NCBI RefSeq assembly: GCF_002355435.1 | Contig: NZ_AP017313.1 | Coordinates: 2,046,001 to 2,110,000 of the forward strand | Length of the DNA stretch: 64,000 nt | Reading direction: 5' to 3' | DNA from: Mucilaginibacter gotjawali | Lineage (GTDB): Bacteria > Bacteroidota > Bacteroidia > Sphingobacteriales > Sphingobacteriaceae | Part shown: positions 48,890-57,950 of the stretch, in pieces | Position numbering within the stretch: position 1 is the stretch's first letter | Layout: the number at the start of each line of letters is the position of its first letter | Program-made: the position numbers and the translations under genes | Notes under the pieces: generated by a model | Told to the model about the DNA's origin: nothing | Seen by the model: the letters and a program-made list of their open reading frames with translations, nothing else | Databases searched by the model: none

Positions 48890-49360
48890 ATGAAACAAGA
48901 TTCATCTTCTTCAAAAGCCCTTTTGATCTGTATCGGAAATGAATTCAGGGAAGATGACGGGCTTGGCCTGTATATCGGCCGGCATGATAAGATAAGGAGT
49001 CTCCGAAACATGGTGGTCATAGAAAATTCAGGAGACGGAATGGCAATGATGGATGCCTGGAAAGATGGGGGTACTGTGATCCTGGCAGACGCCGTCCGCT
49101 CAGGGCGCCCGGCAGGTACGCTATTTCATTTTGATTTATTGAAAGATCCGATCCCCCCTGACCTTTTTATTTTATCTACACACAATATCGGGATCCCTGG
49201 ATGCATTGCCCTTTCGGAAAAACTGGACCTTTTGCCGGAACAATTGTTATTTTATGGTGTTGAAGGACAGAATTTCGGACACGGCAAAAAACTATCGCCC
49301 ATTGTAAAAGCTGCAACAGATGGGCTGATCGATCAAATCGTAGCTGACTTTGAGAGTTGA
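48890..49360 (+). CDS. [NiFe]-hydrogenase maturation endopeptidase (HycI/HoxW-like, M52)
   Basis: This 156-residue protease trims the C-terminal tail of the large subunit after nickel insertion. CIGNEFREDDGLGLYIGR is the N-terminal signature, with Glu in place of the more common Leu or Met after GN. ILADAVRSG carries the second metal-binding Asp, and STHNIG the His. It lies 16 bases after the large-subunit gene, as expected for its dedicated protease. The gene is convergent with an Rrf2 regulator, with 34 bases between them. Confidence 0.9.
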   Translation: MKQDSSSSKALLICIGNEFREDDGLGLYIGRHDKIRSLRNMVVIENSGDGMAMMDAWKDGGTVILADAVRSGRPAGTLFHFDLLKDPIPPDLFILSTHNIGIPGCIALSEKLDLLPEQLLFYGVEGQNFGHGKKLSPIVKAATDGLIDQIVADFES

Positions 49361-49394
49361 AATTTTAGTTTTCAACAGGTTTAAAAAGCAACAA

Positions 49395-49856
49395 TTATTC
49401 TATCGTTTCTTCAATATCTCGTTCGTAGAGGTCTTTTTGGCGGTGAATAATCTCGGCAAGGGTAGCATCTTTAAGCATCCTTACAGTCTCCCGGCGAACA
49501 TCCGAGAAGATATCCCTGATCCCGCAATGTACCTCATCTTTGCACTCCTGGCACTTTTGGTAGTACTTATGGGTAACACAGGGCAGCAAAGCAATCGGCC
49601 CGTCAAATATCCGCATCACTTCGGCCATGTTGATTTCTTCAGGCGTTAGTAAAAGGTAATATCCGCCTTCTTTTCCCTTTTTACTGTTTACCATACCGGC
49701 ATTTCGCAATACCAATAAAATAGATTCAAGGAATTTTCTGGAAATATTTTCAGTTTCAGCAATAGTTCTGATCTGAACTGGTTCGTTCTGCGGTTGTTGG
49801 GCTAAATAAACCAGGGCGTTGATTGCGTATTTGGCTTTTTTGGAAAGCATATGCAC
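49395..49856 (-). CDS. Rrf2-family transcriptional regulator with a cysteine cluster
   Basis: This 153-residue DNA-binding protein has an Rrf2 winged helix: KAKYAINALVYLAQQP, IRTIAETENISRKFLESILLVLRNAGMV, and the wing SKKGKEGGYYLLLTPEEI. The C-terminal part has cysteines as C-x8-C-x2-C-x5-C (PCVTHKYYQKCQECKDEVHC), which could bind an iron-sulfur cluster as in IscR or NsrR, though the spacing is not the same. It faces the hydrogenase operon tail to tail, so any role in hydrogenase control is inference. A sulfur or cysteine-metabolism regulator is an alternative. Confidence 0.88.
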   Translation of the reverse strand: MHMLSKKAKYAINALVYLAQQPQNEPVQIRTIAETENISRKFLESILLVLRNAGMVNSKKGKEGGYYLLLTPEEINMAEVMRIFDGPIALLPCVTHKYYQKCQECKDEVHCGIRDIFSDVRRETVRMLKDATLAEIIHRQKDLYERDIEETIE

Positions 49857-49920
49857 AAAATTGCGTATTATTTATCAATTAAAAAAATTAATTATTGGCG
49901 GCCCTGTAAGGCCGGTTTCA

Positions 49921-51657
49921 TTAGTCGTTTAGTTCATAAATCAATGCTTCATAGGGTCTTAACACAATATTTGAACTATTATTTACCGATGCCGCTCCAT
50001 CGGCATAATTAGCTGCCAGCAATTTTGAGTTCTTTATCGCAATGCCGATATCAGTTTGCGCCGTATTGGCCGTAAAATTTAGCACGATAAGCATTTTTTT
50101 TCCTTCGCCTTCCCTGGTGTATGCATAAACATTTGGGTTCTTTTTATCCAGCAAGGTATATTTTCCGTAAACCAATACTTTGTGCTGGTTCCTTAAAGCA
50201 ACCACTTTTCTAAAATAATTCAGGCATGAGTTTTGGTCTTTTTCTTCCGCTGCCACATTGATGGTTTTATAGTTGGGGTTTACCTTTATCCACGGCGTAC
50301 CGCTGGTAAACCCTGCATTTTTAGTGGCATCCCATTGCAGCGGGGTGCGGCCATTATCCCGGCAGGCATACTTAATGCCGTCCATGAATTTTTGCATATC
50401 ACCGCCAATATTTTGCTGGTGCTTGTACTCGTTTAAGGTTGACATGTCGCGGTAATCCTCAATTTTATCGAACCTGATATTCGTCATGCCTAATTCATCA
50501 CCATTATAATAGTACGGCGTGCCGCGCATAGTCATGATAAAGGTCGTTAGCATTTTTGATGAAAGCTCCCTGAATTGGGGGCTGTCATTTCCAAAACGGC
50601 TAACCATCCTGGCCTGGTCATGATTCGCCAGGAAAATGGATAGCCAGCCTTTGGTGGCAAATACGCTATCCCAACGGCTGAACACTTCTTTAAAATGTAT
50701 AACACTGTACCCTTTTGGATTACTGGGAATGTCAACCCCTTCAAAAGCGTAGGCCATATTTAATTCGTTTCGGTCGGCATCCACCATGTCATGGGCATCT
50801 TTGTAAGAGTTACCGGCCCCTTCGGCAACACTCATTACATCGTATTTGCTTAACACCTCCTTATTCATTTCCTGCAGGTAGTCATGTAAATGCGGCCCTA
50901 CGGCGTAATAAAGCGAGAAATTTTTTTCGTAACCATCGGGGAATTTAGGGAAGGTAGTGTCCTTCGCCGCAAACTGGAACGCATCCAACCTGAAACCGTC
51001 AATACCCTTTTCGCACCAATATTTCATCATGTCATAAATTTCACTGCGCAGTTTTGGGTTTTCCCAGTTCAGGTCTGGTTGTTTGCGCGAGAAATAGTGC
51101 AGGTAATAGGCATTCGTTAATGAATCATAACGCCAGGCGTCGTGGTTAACATCAAATAAGCTGTATCTTGGGTTTGGTTTTCCTTTATCAGCGTTCCACC
51201 AATGGTAATAATCGCGGTAAGGGCTGGTCCTTGAGCTGCGGCTTTGTTTAAACCATTCATGCTCGTCGCTGCTATGGTTTACTACAAGGTCCATCACCAG
51301 TTTTATTCCTCTTTGGTGCATGCCTTTCAACAAGGCGTTAAAATCGTCCATCGTTCCAAACTCTTTCATGATGTTGCGGTAGTCGCTTACATCGTAGCCA
51401 TTGTCATCATTCGGCGAGCTATAGATTGGGTTCAGCCAGATCACATTAACCCCCAGGCTTTTGATATAATCAAGTTTGGAAATAATGCCTTGCAGGTCAC
51501 CGACGCCATCACCATTGGCATCTTTAAAACTGCGGGGATAGATCTGGTAAACCACTGCCTCTTTCCACCATTTTTTATCGGTCGATTCCTGGGCATAATT
51601 CTTTTGGGGGCAGTTGAGCAGGGTGATTGCAAAAAAGGCAATAAATAGCGTTCTCAT
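49921..51657 (-). CDS. GH13 alpha-glucosidase / oligo-1,6-glucosidase type
   Basis: This exported 578-residue glycosidase has a signal peptide ending near NYAQ and the GH13 order: WWKEAVVYQIYPRSFKDANGDG near residue 30, DLVVNHSSDEH (region I), GIDGFRLDAF with nucleophile D225 (region II), SVAEGAGN with the acid/base Glu (region III), and FLANHDQARMV (region IV). MRGTPYYYNGDELGM follows. The QpDlNWenP-type motif PDLNWENPKLR indicates the oligo-1,6-glucosidase/sucrase-like subfamily. It would release glucose from alpha-glucosides in the periplasm. Its neighbours GH32 and GH37 suggest use of sucrose-, fructan- and trehalose-type sugars. Confidence 0.93.
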   Translation of the reverse strand: MRTLFIAFFAITLLNCPQKNYAQESTDKKWWKEAVVYQIYPRSFKDANGDGVGDLQGIISKLDYIKSLGVNVIWLNPIYSSPNDDNGYDVSDYRNIMKEFGTMDDFNALLKGMHQRGIKLVMDLVVNHSSDEHEWFKQSRSSRTSPYRDYYHWWNADKGKPNPRYSLFDVNHDAWRYDSLTNAYYLHYFSRKQPDLNWENPKLRSEIYDMMKYWCEKGIDGFRLDAFQFAAKDTTFPKFPDGYEKNFSLYYAVGPHLHDYLQEMNKEVLSKYDVMSVAEGAGNSYKDAHDMVDADRNELNMAYAFEGVDIPSNPKGYSVIHFKEVFSRWDSVFATKGWLSIFLANHDQARMVSRFGNDSPQFRELSSKMLTTFIMTMRGTPYYYNGDELGMTNIRFDKIEDYRDMSTLNEYKHQQNIGGDMQKFMDGIKYACRDNGRTPLQWDATKNAGFTSGTPWIKVNPNYKTINVAAEEKDQNSCLNYFRKVVALRNQHKVLVYGKYTLLDKKNPNVYAYTREGEGKKMLIVLNFTANTAQTDIGIAIKNSKLLAANYADGAASVNNSSNIVLRPYEALIYELND

Positions 51658-51848
51658 TTTTATTATCTTCGGTAACTAATTCATAAACTTTTTAAACCGG
51701 GTATTATTTCTCTAAAAACCGGAGACCTGTTTTCTTGCGGATAGCTGCGGCACCTTGCTTTAGCTAAACTCTTCCGGAAAATAAAAATCGTTGGTTTATA
51801 AAGATGATAAAGCAAATATGTTAAAGATATTTGGTGATTAACAGAAGT

Positions 51849-53407
51849 ATGTTTACAAATTATAAATTGTATATGGTGAATTTGAGGTTTAACACAACTG
51901 TTTTACTGGTTTTTATCATGGTATCAATATGCAGTTTGGTAACAGCCCAACAGCAAAAAACAAACCTTTATAACGAGCCATTTCGCCCGCAATTGCATTT
52001 TTCGCCAAAGGCGCACTGGATGAACGACCCCAATGGTATGGTTTATTTTAATCATACTTATCACCTGTTTTTTCAATATTATCCGGGCGGCACCGTCTGG
52101 GGGCCCATGCATTGGGGTCATGCCATCAGTAAGGACCTGGTGCACTGGCAGCAACTCCCGATTGCCTTATACCCGGATAGTCTGGGCTATATTTTTTCGG
52201 GTAGTGCCGTGGTCGACTCAAACAATACATCGGGATTCGGAAAAAATGGCAAAATTCCATTGGTCGCTATTTTTACCCATCACGACCCAAAAGGGGAGCG
52301 AGCTGGAACGGACAATTTTCAGAATGAAAGTATTGCCTATAGTTTAGATGAAGGGCGTACCTGGACGAAGTACAGCGGTAACCCGGTTTTAAAAAATCCG
52401 GGGATCAGAGATTTTCGCGATCCTAAAGTGATGTGGTATGCAAAGGATAAAAAGTGGGTAATGACACTGGCGACAAAAGACCATATCACCTTTTATTCAT
52501 CGCGTGACTTAAAAACCTGGGCGAAAGAAAGCGAGTTTGGTAAAGAAATTGGCGCCCATGGCGGCGTGTGGGAATGTCCGGACCTGTTCCCGTTAAAATT
52601 GAATGGAAAACAGTATTGGGTGCTGGTTGTCAACCTGAATCCCGGTGGCCCTAACGGCGGGTCAGCAACGCAATACTTTGTCGGACAATTTGACGGCGAA
52701 CAATTTGTGCCCGTTGACGATCAGATCAAATGGCTGGATTATGGCCCGGATGAGTATGCAGGGATCACCTGGAACAATACCGGCTCACGAAAAATATTTT
52801 TAGGCTGGATGAGCAACTGGAGTTATGCCACCCAGGTGCCAACTGCAAGCTGGAGGAGCGCAATGACGATCCCAAGGGACTTGAAATTGATCAGTATTGA
52901 TGGAAATATTTTGCTTACTTCTATGCCGGTGAAGGCAATATTGAAATTGAAACAACAGCCAATTTTAGCCGGCAATGTTCATGTTAAAAAATATATGCTG
53001 GTAACACTAAGGCCAGCACAACTGCGGGACGGTACCTTTTGGATCTTCAAACCAACTCCTTAAATGATTTTGCGTTAGAACTTGCTAACAGTAACAATGA
53101 AAAACTGATAATTGGATTTGATAAAAATGCCAATCAATACTTTATAGACAGAACGAAAGCCGGAGTCCATGATTTTAATAAAGATTTTGCCGGTATTTTT
53201 AAAGCCCCGCGTTTTGTAGCAAACAAATCAGTTAAGCTTACCCTGGTTGTTGACAGGGCTTCGGTTGAAATTTTTGCGGATGGTGGCGCAACTGTAATGA
53301 CTTGTATTTTCTTTACTGAAAAGCCTTTAAATAAGGTATCTATTTTGTCAGATAGCGCCATTCGTATCAAATCATTATCAATTGCCGGGCTGAAGTCTAT
53401 CTGGTAA
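51849..53407 (+). pseudogene. GH32 fructan hydrolase (levanase/invertase type), one frameshift
   Basis: This beta-fructofuranosidase-family enzyme has the five-blade propeller in frame 1 (to 53063) and the C-terminal beta-sandwich in another frame (to 53407). Motifs are HWMNDPNGM with the nucleophile (D60 from this start), FRDPKV, and ECPDLF with the acid/base Glu. Adding one T to the four-T run at 53037-53040 restores GTFLDLQTNSLNDF and 520 codons. A signal peptide ends near LVTAQ; ATG 51849 or 51873 are both plausible starts, 51831 is a TTG. Without repair the protein would lack the sandwich, which stabilises GH32 enzymes. It would split beta-fructosyl bonds in levan, inulin or sucrose. Confidence 0.9.
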
Positions 53408-53578
53408 AAGCCTTTTTGATAAAAATAAAATAACCGCATTTGTTATTATAAGTTCGTTATGTAAACTGCCTTTAGCTGTGTTTCGTGTTCCCGCATATCA
53501 GTCGGTAAAACCAATATTTGGTTAAAATAACGTGAGTTCGATATAAGAATTTGGATATCATCGTCGTATGCTCCGCCA

Positions 53579-53666
53579 TAAGCGGACTACCGCTTAGTAG
53601 CATGATGTTCAAACAGTATTTTTGCCGAGTCAGCGGCTACCCAATTCGCGAAGGGTAGCCACTGAC
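53579..53666. repeat. Two hairpin-forming inverted repeats
   Basis: TAAGCGG at 53579-53585 pairs with CCGCTTA at 53590-53596. GGCTACCC at 53635-53642 pairs with GGGTAGCC at 53653-53660, and the stem extends outward through GTCAG and CTGAC with one mismatch. The rest of 53408-53947 holds no gene. These look like remains of intergenic repeats. Confidence 0.6.
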
Positions 53667-53995
53667 GTGGCAATTATCACGGGTATTGGTTTCTACAAAG
53701 CGGTAGCCCGCCACGGGGTTGGGCAAAGGTTTTTCTTATATTGAACTTACATTGAAATAAACTAAATGTTGGATGCTTTTACCAGGGGCTGGTTTATACC
53801 AGCAAAAATAATATCAATATTTTTGTTTAAAGTATTTTTTATAAAAAGCTGATTTAAAGCTGGTTGATTTTATAACAACCTGTTTTTGATTAAATTTTTA
53901 TTATATAAAATAGCTGCAGCAACCGGCATTCATATACCGCTTTCATAATGCGCTTATATTTATCCTCAACCATCAATTGCATTCCTGTTTTTATA

Positions 53996-55561
53996 ATGAA
54001 AAAACTCCTGTTAACATTATCATTGATAATTGCGTTTATTATTGTCCGTTCGCAAAATCTAACACCAAGGCAGTTATTCCCAGGCCTGTTTGAATCTGTC
54101 CAGCTGTCCGATATTTTTCCGGACAACAAAACATTTGTTGATGCTACGCCAAAGCGCGATCCGGCAGTGATTATGAAAGATTATCTGGCGCAGAAAAATA
54201 AACCCGGGTTTGACCTGAAGCAGTTTGTTACCGATAACTTTGATATACCGGGCGGACCCAAAACTATTTTCAAAAGTGATATCAATACGGGCATCCGCAA
54301 GCATATTGATACATTGTGGCAGGTGCTTTACCGCAGGCACGATACGGTATCAAAGTATTCGTCGTTATTGCCAATGCCAAATGATTTTATAATTCCGGGC
54401 GGGCGGTTTCGCGAAACCTATTACTGGGATTCGTATTTTACGATGCTGGGCCTCCAGGAAAGCCATCAAACAAAGATCATTCAAAACATGATCGGGAATT
54501 TCGCCTACATGATTGATAAATACGGGTTTATTCCTAACGGAACACGTACCTATTATTTGACGCGGTCGCAGCCCCCGTTTTTTTCAATGATGCTGGATGT
54601 TTTGGCTAAGGACCAGGGCAAGCAGGTTTTGGTTAAATATCAGCCCGAACTTTTAAAAGAATATGCGTTTTGGATGAAAGGTTCAGCAAAACTGAAGCCG
54701 GGGCAGGCCTACCGCAATTCAGTACGAATGCCGGGCGGCGAAATATTAAACCGTTATTGGGATGAATCTGACAAACCCCGCGAGGAATCGTTTAAGAAAG
54801 ATGTAAATGCTGCAAAATTAACAAAGCAGGATACCAATGCCTTTTACCGTAATATTCGTGCAGCTGCCGAGTCGGGCTGGGATTTTAGTACCCGATGGAT
54901 GGATACCACCGGTAAGCTGGAGACTATTCAAACTACCTTTATTATCCCGGTTGATCTGAACTGTTTGCTTTACCACCTTGAATTGTCAATAGCGTCATCG
55001 TACCAGCTCAGGGGCGACGCTGCCGGCTATAATAGTTATTTAACAAAGGCTTTACTGCGAAAAAAAGCTATCTTAAAATACTCATGGAGTGAAAAAAACG
55101 GATGGTTTATGGATTATAACTGGAAAGAAAAACACACAACGCCGGTTGAAACGCTTGCGGGCGTATTTCCGCTTGAGTTTAACATAGCCGGCGTAAAACA
55201 GGCAGAGCAGGTTGCCTCTAAATTAAAAAGCAAGTTCCTAAAGCCAGGGGGGCTGGTTACAACCATCAACCGCTCCGGACAGCAATGGGATAGCCCGAAC
55301 GCCTGGGCGCCACTTCAGTATATGGCCATTGATGGGCTTAACAATTACCATCAAACAGGCCTGGCGCAAAGTATTGCCATTACCTGGATCCAAACTAATT
55401 TGCAGGTGTTTAATGAAACCGGCAAATTGATGGAAAAGTATAACGTTGTTGACACAAATGTTAAGGCCGGCGGCGGCGAATACCCCCTGCAGGACGGTTT
55501 TGGCTGGACGAACGGTGTGTTACTTAGTCTTCTTGATCGTTATTATCCTTCTCAATTATAA
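53996..55561 (+). CDS. GH37 alpha,alpha-trehalase
   Basis: This exported trehalase hydrolyses trehalose to two glucose molecules. The family signatures are PGGRFRETYYWDSYF near residue 135 and QQWDSPNAWAPLQY near 430. IPNGTRTYYLTRSQPPFFS and ESGWDFSTRWM are also typical. ATG 53996 gives 521 residues with a clean signal peptide (MKKLLLTLSLIIAFIIVRSQ); the earlier ATG at 53948 adds a 16-residue non-signal stretch and is less likely. It lies on + between GH32 and the regulator. Trehalose itself or trehalose released from fungi would be substrate. Confidence 0.93.
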   Translation: MKKLLLTLSLIIAFIIVRSQNLTPRQLFPGLFESVQLSDIFPDNKTFVDATPKRDPAVIMKDYLAQKNKPGFDLKQFVTDNFDIPGGPKTIFKSDINTGIRKHIDTLWQVLYRRHDTVSKYSSLLPMPNDFIIPGGRFRETYYWDSYFTMLGLQESHQTKIIQNMIGNFAYMIDKYGFIPNGTRTYYLTRSQPPFFSMMLDVLAKDQGKQVLVKYQPELLKEYAFWMKGSAKLKPGQAYRNSVRMPGGEILNRYWDESDKPREESFKKDVNAAKLTKQDTNAFYRNIRAAAESGWDFSTRWMDTTGKLETIQTTFIIPVDLNCLLYHLELSIASSYQLRGDAAGYNSYLTKALLRKKAILKYSWSEKNGWFMDYNWKEKHTTPVETLAGVFPLEFNIAGVKQAEQVASKLKSKFLKPGGLVTTINRSGQQWDSPNAWAPLQYMAIDGLNNYHQTGLAQSIAITWIQTNLQVFNETGKLMEKYNVVDTNVKAGGGEYPLQDGFGWTNGVLLSLLDRYYPSQL

Positions 55562-55678
55562 TTGGTTATATAAATGTTTTAACTGATTTTAGGTAGTTGA
55601 TGAATATTGCTATGTAAAATCGGTTTTTAATATTAATTTTAGAGCAAAGGTTTCAGGCCTTGTCAAACCAATTTTATT

Positions 55679-57322
55679 ATGAGGATTTTTCTACCACTAT
55701 TATTTCTGGTGATTTTTGTGTGCCCTGCATTTTCTGTTGGTAAAACCGACAGTCTCATAGCCGTTTTGAAGGTTGAACTCGCAAAACGGAAAATTTATGA
55801 TAATCAAAAGGAACTACGCATTAAAAACCTGAAACAAAAATTGGCCGCTGCCGTGCCTAATGATTTTAACACGCAGTACGATATTTGCAACAGGTTATAT
55901 GAGGAATATAAGGTTTACCAATTTGATTCGGCCTATGTTTATGCCCAAAAACTAATTGCTATAAGTAAACGCGCCAATAACGCGGTGCATTTGAATGAAA
56001 GTAAAATCAAAATGGGTTTTCTTTTACTTTCGGCAGGTATGTTCACTGAAACTTTTGCCTGTTTAAACCAGGTAGATACACATTTGCTGGGGAACGACTC
56101 CAAATTGCAATATTACTCTATAAAATCACGTGCCTACTCCGACCTTGCCGACTATAATAACGATAAAAATTACGCACCGTTTGATCAAACAGAGGCGGTT
56201 AAATTCATTGACTCAGCTATTGCCATGTCAAAACCTAATTCTTTTGATCAGTTGTATCATCTTGGTAATAAGCAAGTTATATCTAACAATGTGCAAAAGC
56301 CATCGCCATATTATACTGAATTGATAAATCATTATAGGCTTACAGACCACCAGCGTGCCATGGTAGCAACGGGTTTAAGCTATTTTTACGAAGGGCCGTA
56401 CCAATCAGAGGACCGTACGCGATTGTTGGCTATCGGTGCAATAAACGATATCCGGTCATCAACGAAGGAAACGCTGGCTATTTTTAAATTAGGGCAGCAA
56501 TTATACATTAAAGGAAACGTTGAGGATGCCTATACATTTATTGAGCAGGCCATGGATGATGCGCAATTCTACGGTGCAAGGCTTCGGAAAATTCAAATCG
56601 GTGCCGTCCTGCCTATCATTGCTGCCCAAAAAATATTGGTTGCTGATAAGAAAAGCCTGCAGGCTGAAAATGAAAAGAACAGGTTCCTGGTTTATTTCCT
56701 ATCCATAACAGTGTTTGCCATAGTCATCGCGCTGGTATCGTTTATTGTGTTTATTCAATTAAAAAGAGTAAAAGTAAAAGAGAAGATCATTGAAGATAAA
56801 AATGTTCAGCTCGAAAAAATAAATGAAAGGCTTATTGAAGATACGCATATCAAAGAGGAGTATATCGGTTACTTTTTCAATGTGATATCGGGTTACATTT
56901 TGAAACTCGAAAAACTTAAAAGAGGCATTGAGCGTAAGTTGTCAATAAAAAAATACGAGGATATATTGGTATCTATAAATGAAATAAATATAAAAAAGGA
57001 AAGAGATACGCTGTTTTATACATTTGACCATGTTTTTTTGAAGATATTCCCCAACTTTATTAATACTTTCAACTCTCTTTTTAAGAAGGAAGACCAGATT
57101 TGGCCCAAGGATAACGAGGTGTTAAATACGGATCTGCGCATATTTGCCCTAATGCGTTTAGGGATTAATGATAACGAAACGATTGCTAACATCCTGGAGT
57201 ACTCTGTTAATACGATTTATGTTTACAAAATGCGCATAAAGGCGAAAGCGCTTGTCCCCAGCGATCAGTTTGATCATAAAATAATGGATATAAAGGCAGT
57301 CGACCTGCTAAATAAGCAGTAA
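55679..57322 (+). CDS. Membrane-bound DUF6377-type transcriptional regulator
   Basis: This 547-residue protein has a signal peptide, a periplasmic TPR-like helical region (about 25-330, with LIAISKRANNAVHLNESKIKMGFLLLSAGMF-type helices), one membrane helix near 332-357 (VYFLSITVFAIVIALVSFIVF), a coiled-coil-like stretch (KVKEKIIEDKNVQLEKINERL) and a cytoplasmic C-terminus with a LuxR-like helix-turn-helix (LRIFALMRLGINDNETIANILEY followed by SVNTIYVYKMRIKAKA). That layout matches Bacteroidota regulators of SusC/SusD loci that sense periplasmic sugars. It probably controls the SusC/SusD genes 629 bases downstream and perhaps the enzymes upstream. Confidence 0.85.
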   Translation: MRIFLPLLFLVIFVCPAFSVGKTDSLIAVLKVELAKRKIYDNQKELRIKNLKQKLAAAVPNDFNTQYDICNRLYEEYKVYQFDSAYVYAQKLIAISKRANNAVHLNESKIKMGFLLLSAGMFTETFACLNQVDTHLLGNDSKLQYYSIKSRAYSDLADYNNDKNYAPFDQTEAVKFIDSAIAMSKPNSFDQLYHLGNKQVISNNVQKPSPYYTELINHYRLTDHQRAMVATGLSYFYEGPYQSEDRTRLLAIGAINDIRSSTKETLAIFKLGQQLYIKGNVEDAYTFIEQAMDDAQFYGARLRKIQIGAVLPIIAAQKILVADKKSLQAENEKNRFLVYFLSITVFAIVIALVSFIVFIQLKRVKVKEKIIEDKNVQLEKINERLIEDTHIKEEYIGYFFNVISGYILKLEKLKRGIERKLSIKKYEDILVSINEINIKKERDTLFYTFDHVFLKIFPNFINTFNSLFKKEDQIWPKDNEVLNTDLRIFALMRLGINDNETIANILEYSVNTIYVYKMRIKAKALVPSDQFDHKIMDIKAVDLLNKQ

Positions 57323-57950
57323 CTTTTTTCCCCTTTTAACAGACCGGTAAATTTTTTATTTTCCCCCGTTTTCTGCTGTCACAACGACATTTTTTCTTGC
57401 TTACTTTATAGCTGTATAAATACCACGTTCTGTTAAATTAATACACTAAAACGTTAAATTAAGTTTATATTTTCGACCTTCTTTTATTTTTTAATATATT
57501 GATATATAGTAAGTTGTAATTTTAAAAGTCTATATTTTCTGAAATTTTTAGTAAACAAATAGGTAATGCTGTAACGACCCTGTTACTTTGTATAGATAGT
57601 AATATAGGCTAACCCTAAATACTATTATACAAACCAATTTTTTTACCTGTAAAACATAACCTGTTTTATATTCTGAATTTAGTTAAAAAAACCGATTAAT
57701 GATGGCGGTATGCCACTATTGGTTTCTGATTTTTTTTAAAATGTGTTATATACCAACTGATTTAAACCAAAACAAAAAACCAATTAACCATGGAACCTAA
57801 TTTTAATAAAATGCCGCCCTGAATAATAATAACAGGCCTGCAAAACGTGCTGAGTGTTATAAGATAACAGGCACGGGAAAATCTAATAAAATCAACTATT
57901 ATTTTTTATGATTAATTTAATCAACCCAGTAAACCTTCAAAATCAATTTT
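57323..57950. other. Long AT-rich leader region before the third susC
   Basis: No gene is found. The stretch is AT-rich, with repeated AACAGGC near 57829 and 57867 and TTACTTTG near 57591, which is one base short of the TAnnTTTG element. The length suggests promoter and long leader controlled by the upstream membrane regulator. Confidence 0.35.

Noticed and set aside
17954..53040. Programmed frameshifting as explanation for all five breaks
   Set aside because: Only the two T7 sites form canonical slippery heptamers in frame; the GH29, GH32 and transposase sites do not, so a shared technical or decay cause is simpler.
57323..57950. Riboswitch or attenuator before the third susC
   Set aside because: No strong stem or known motif was found by eye in the long leader.
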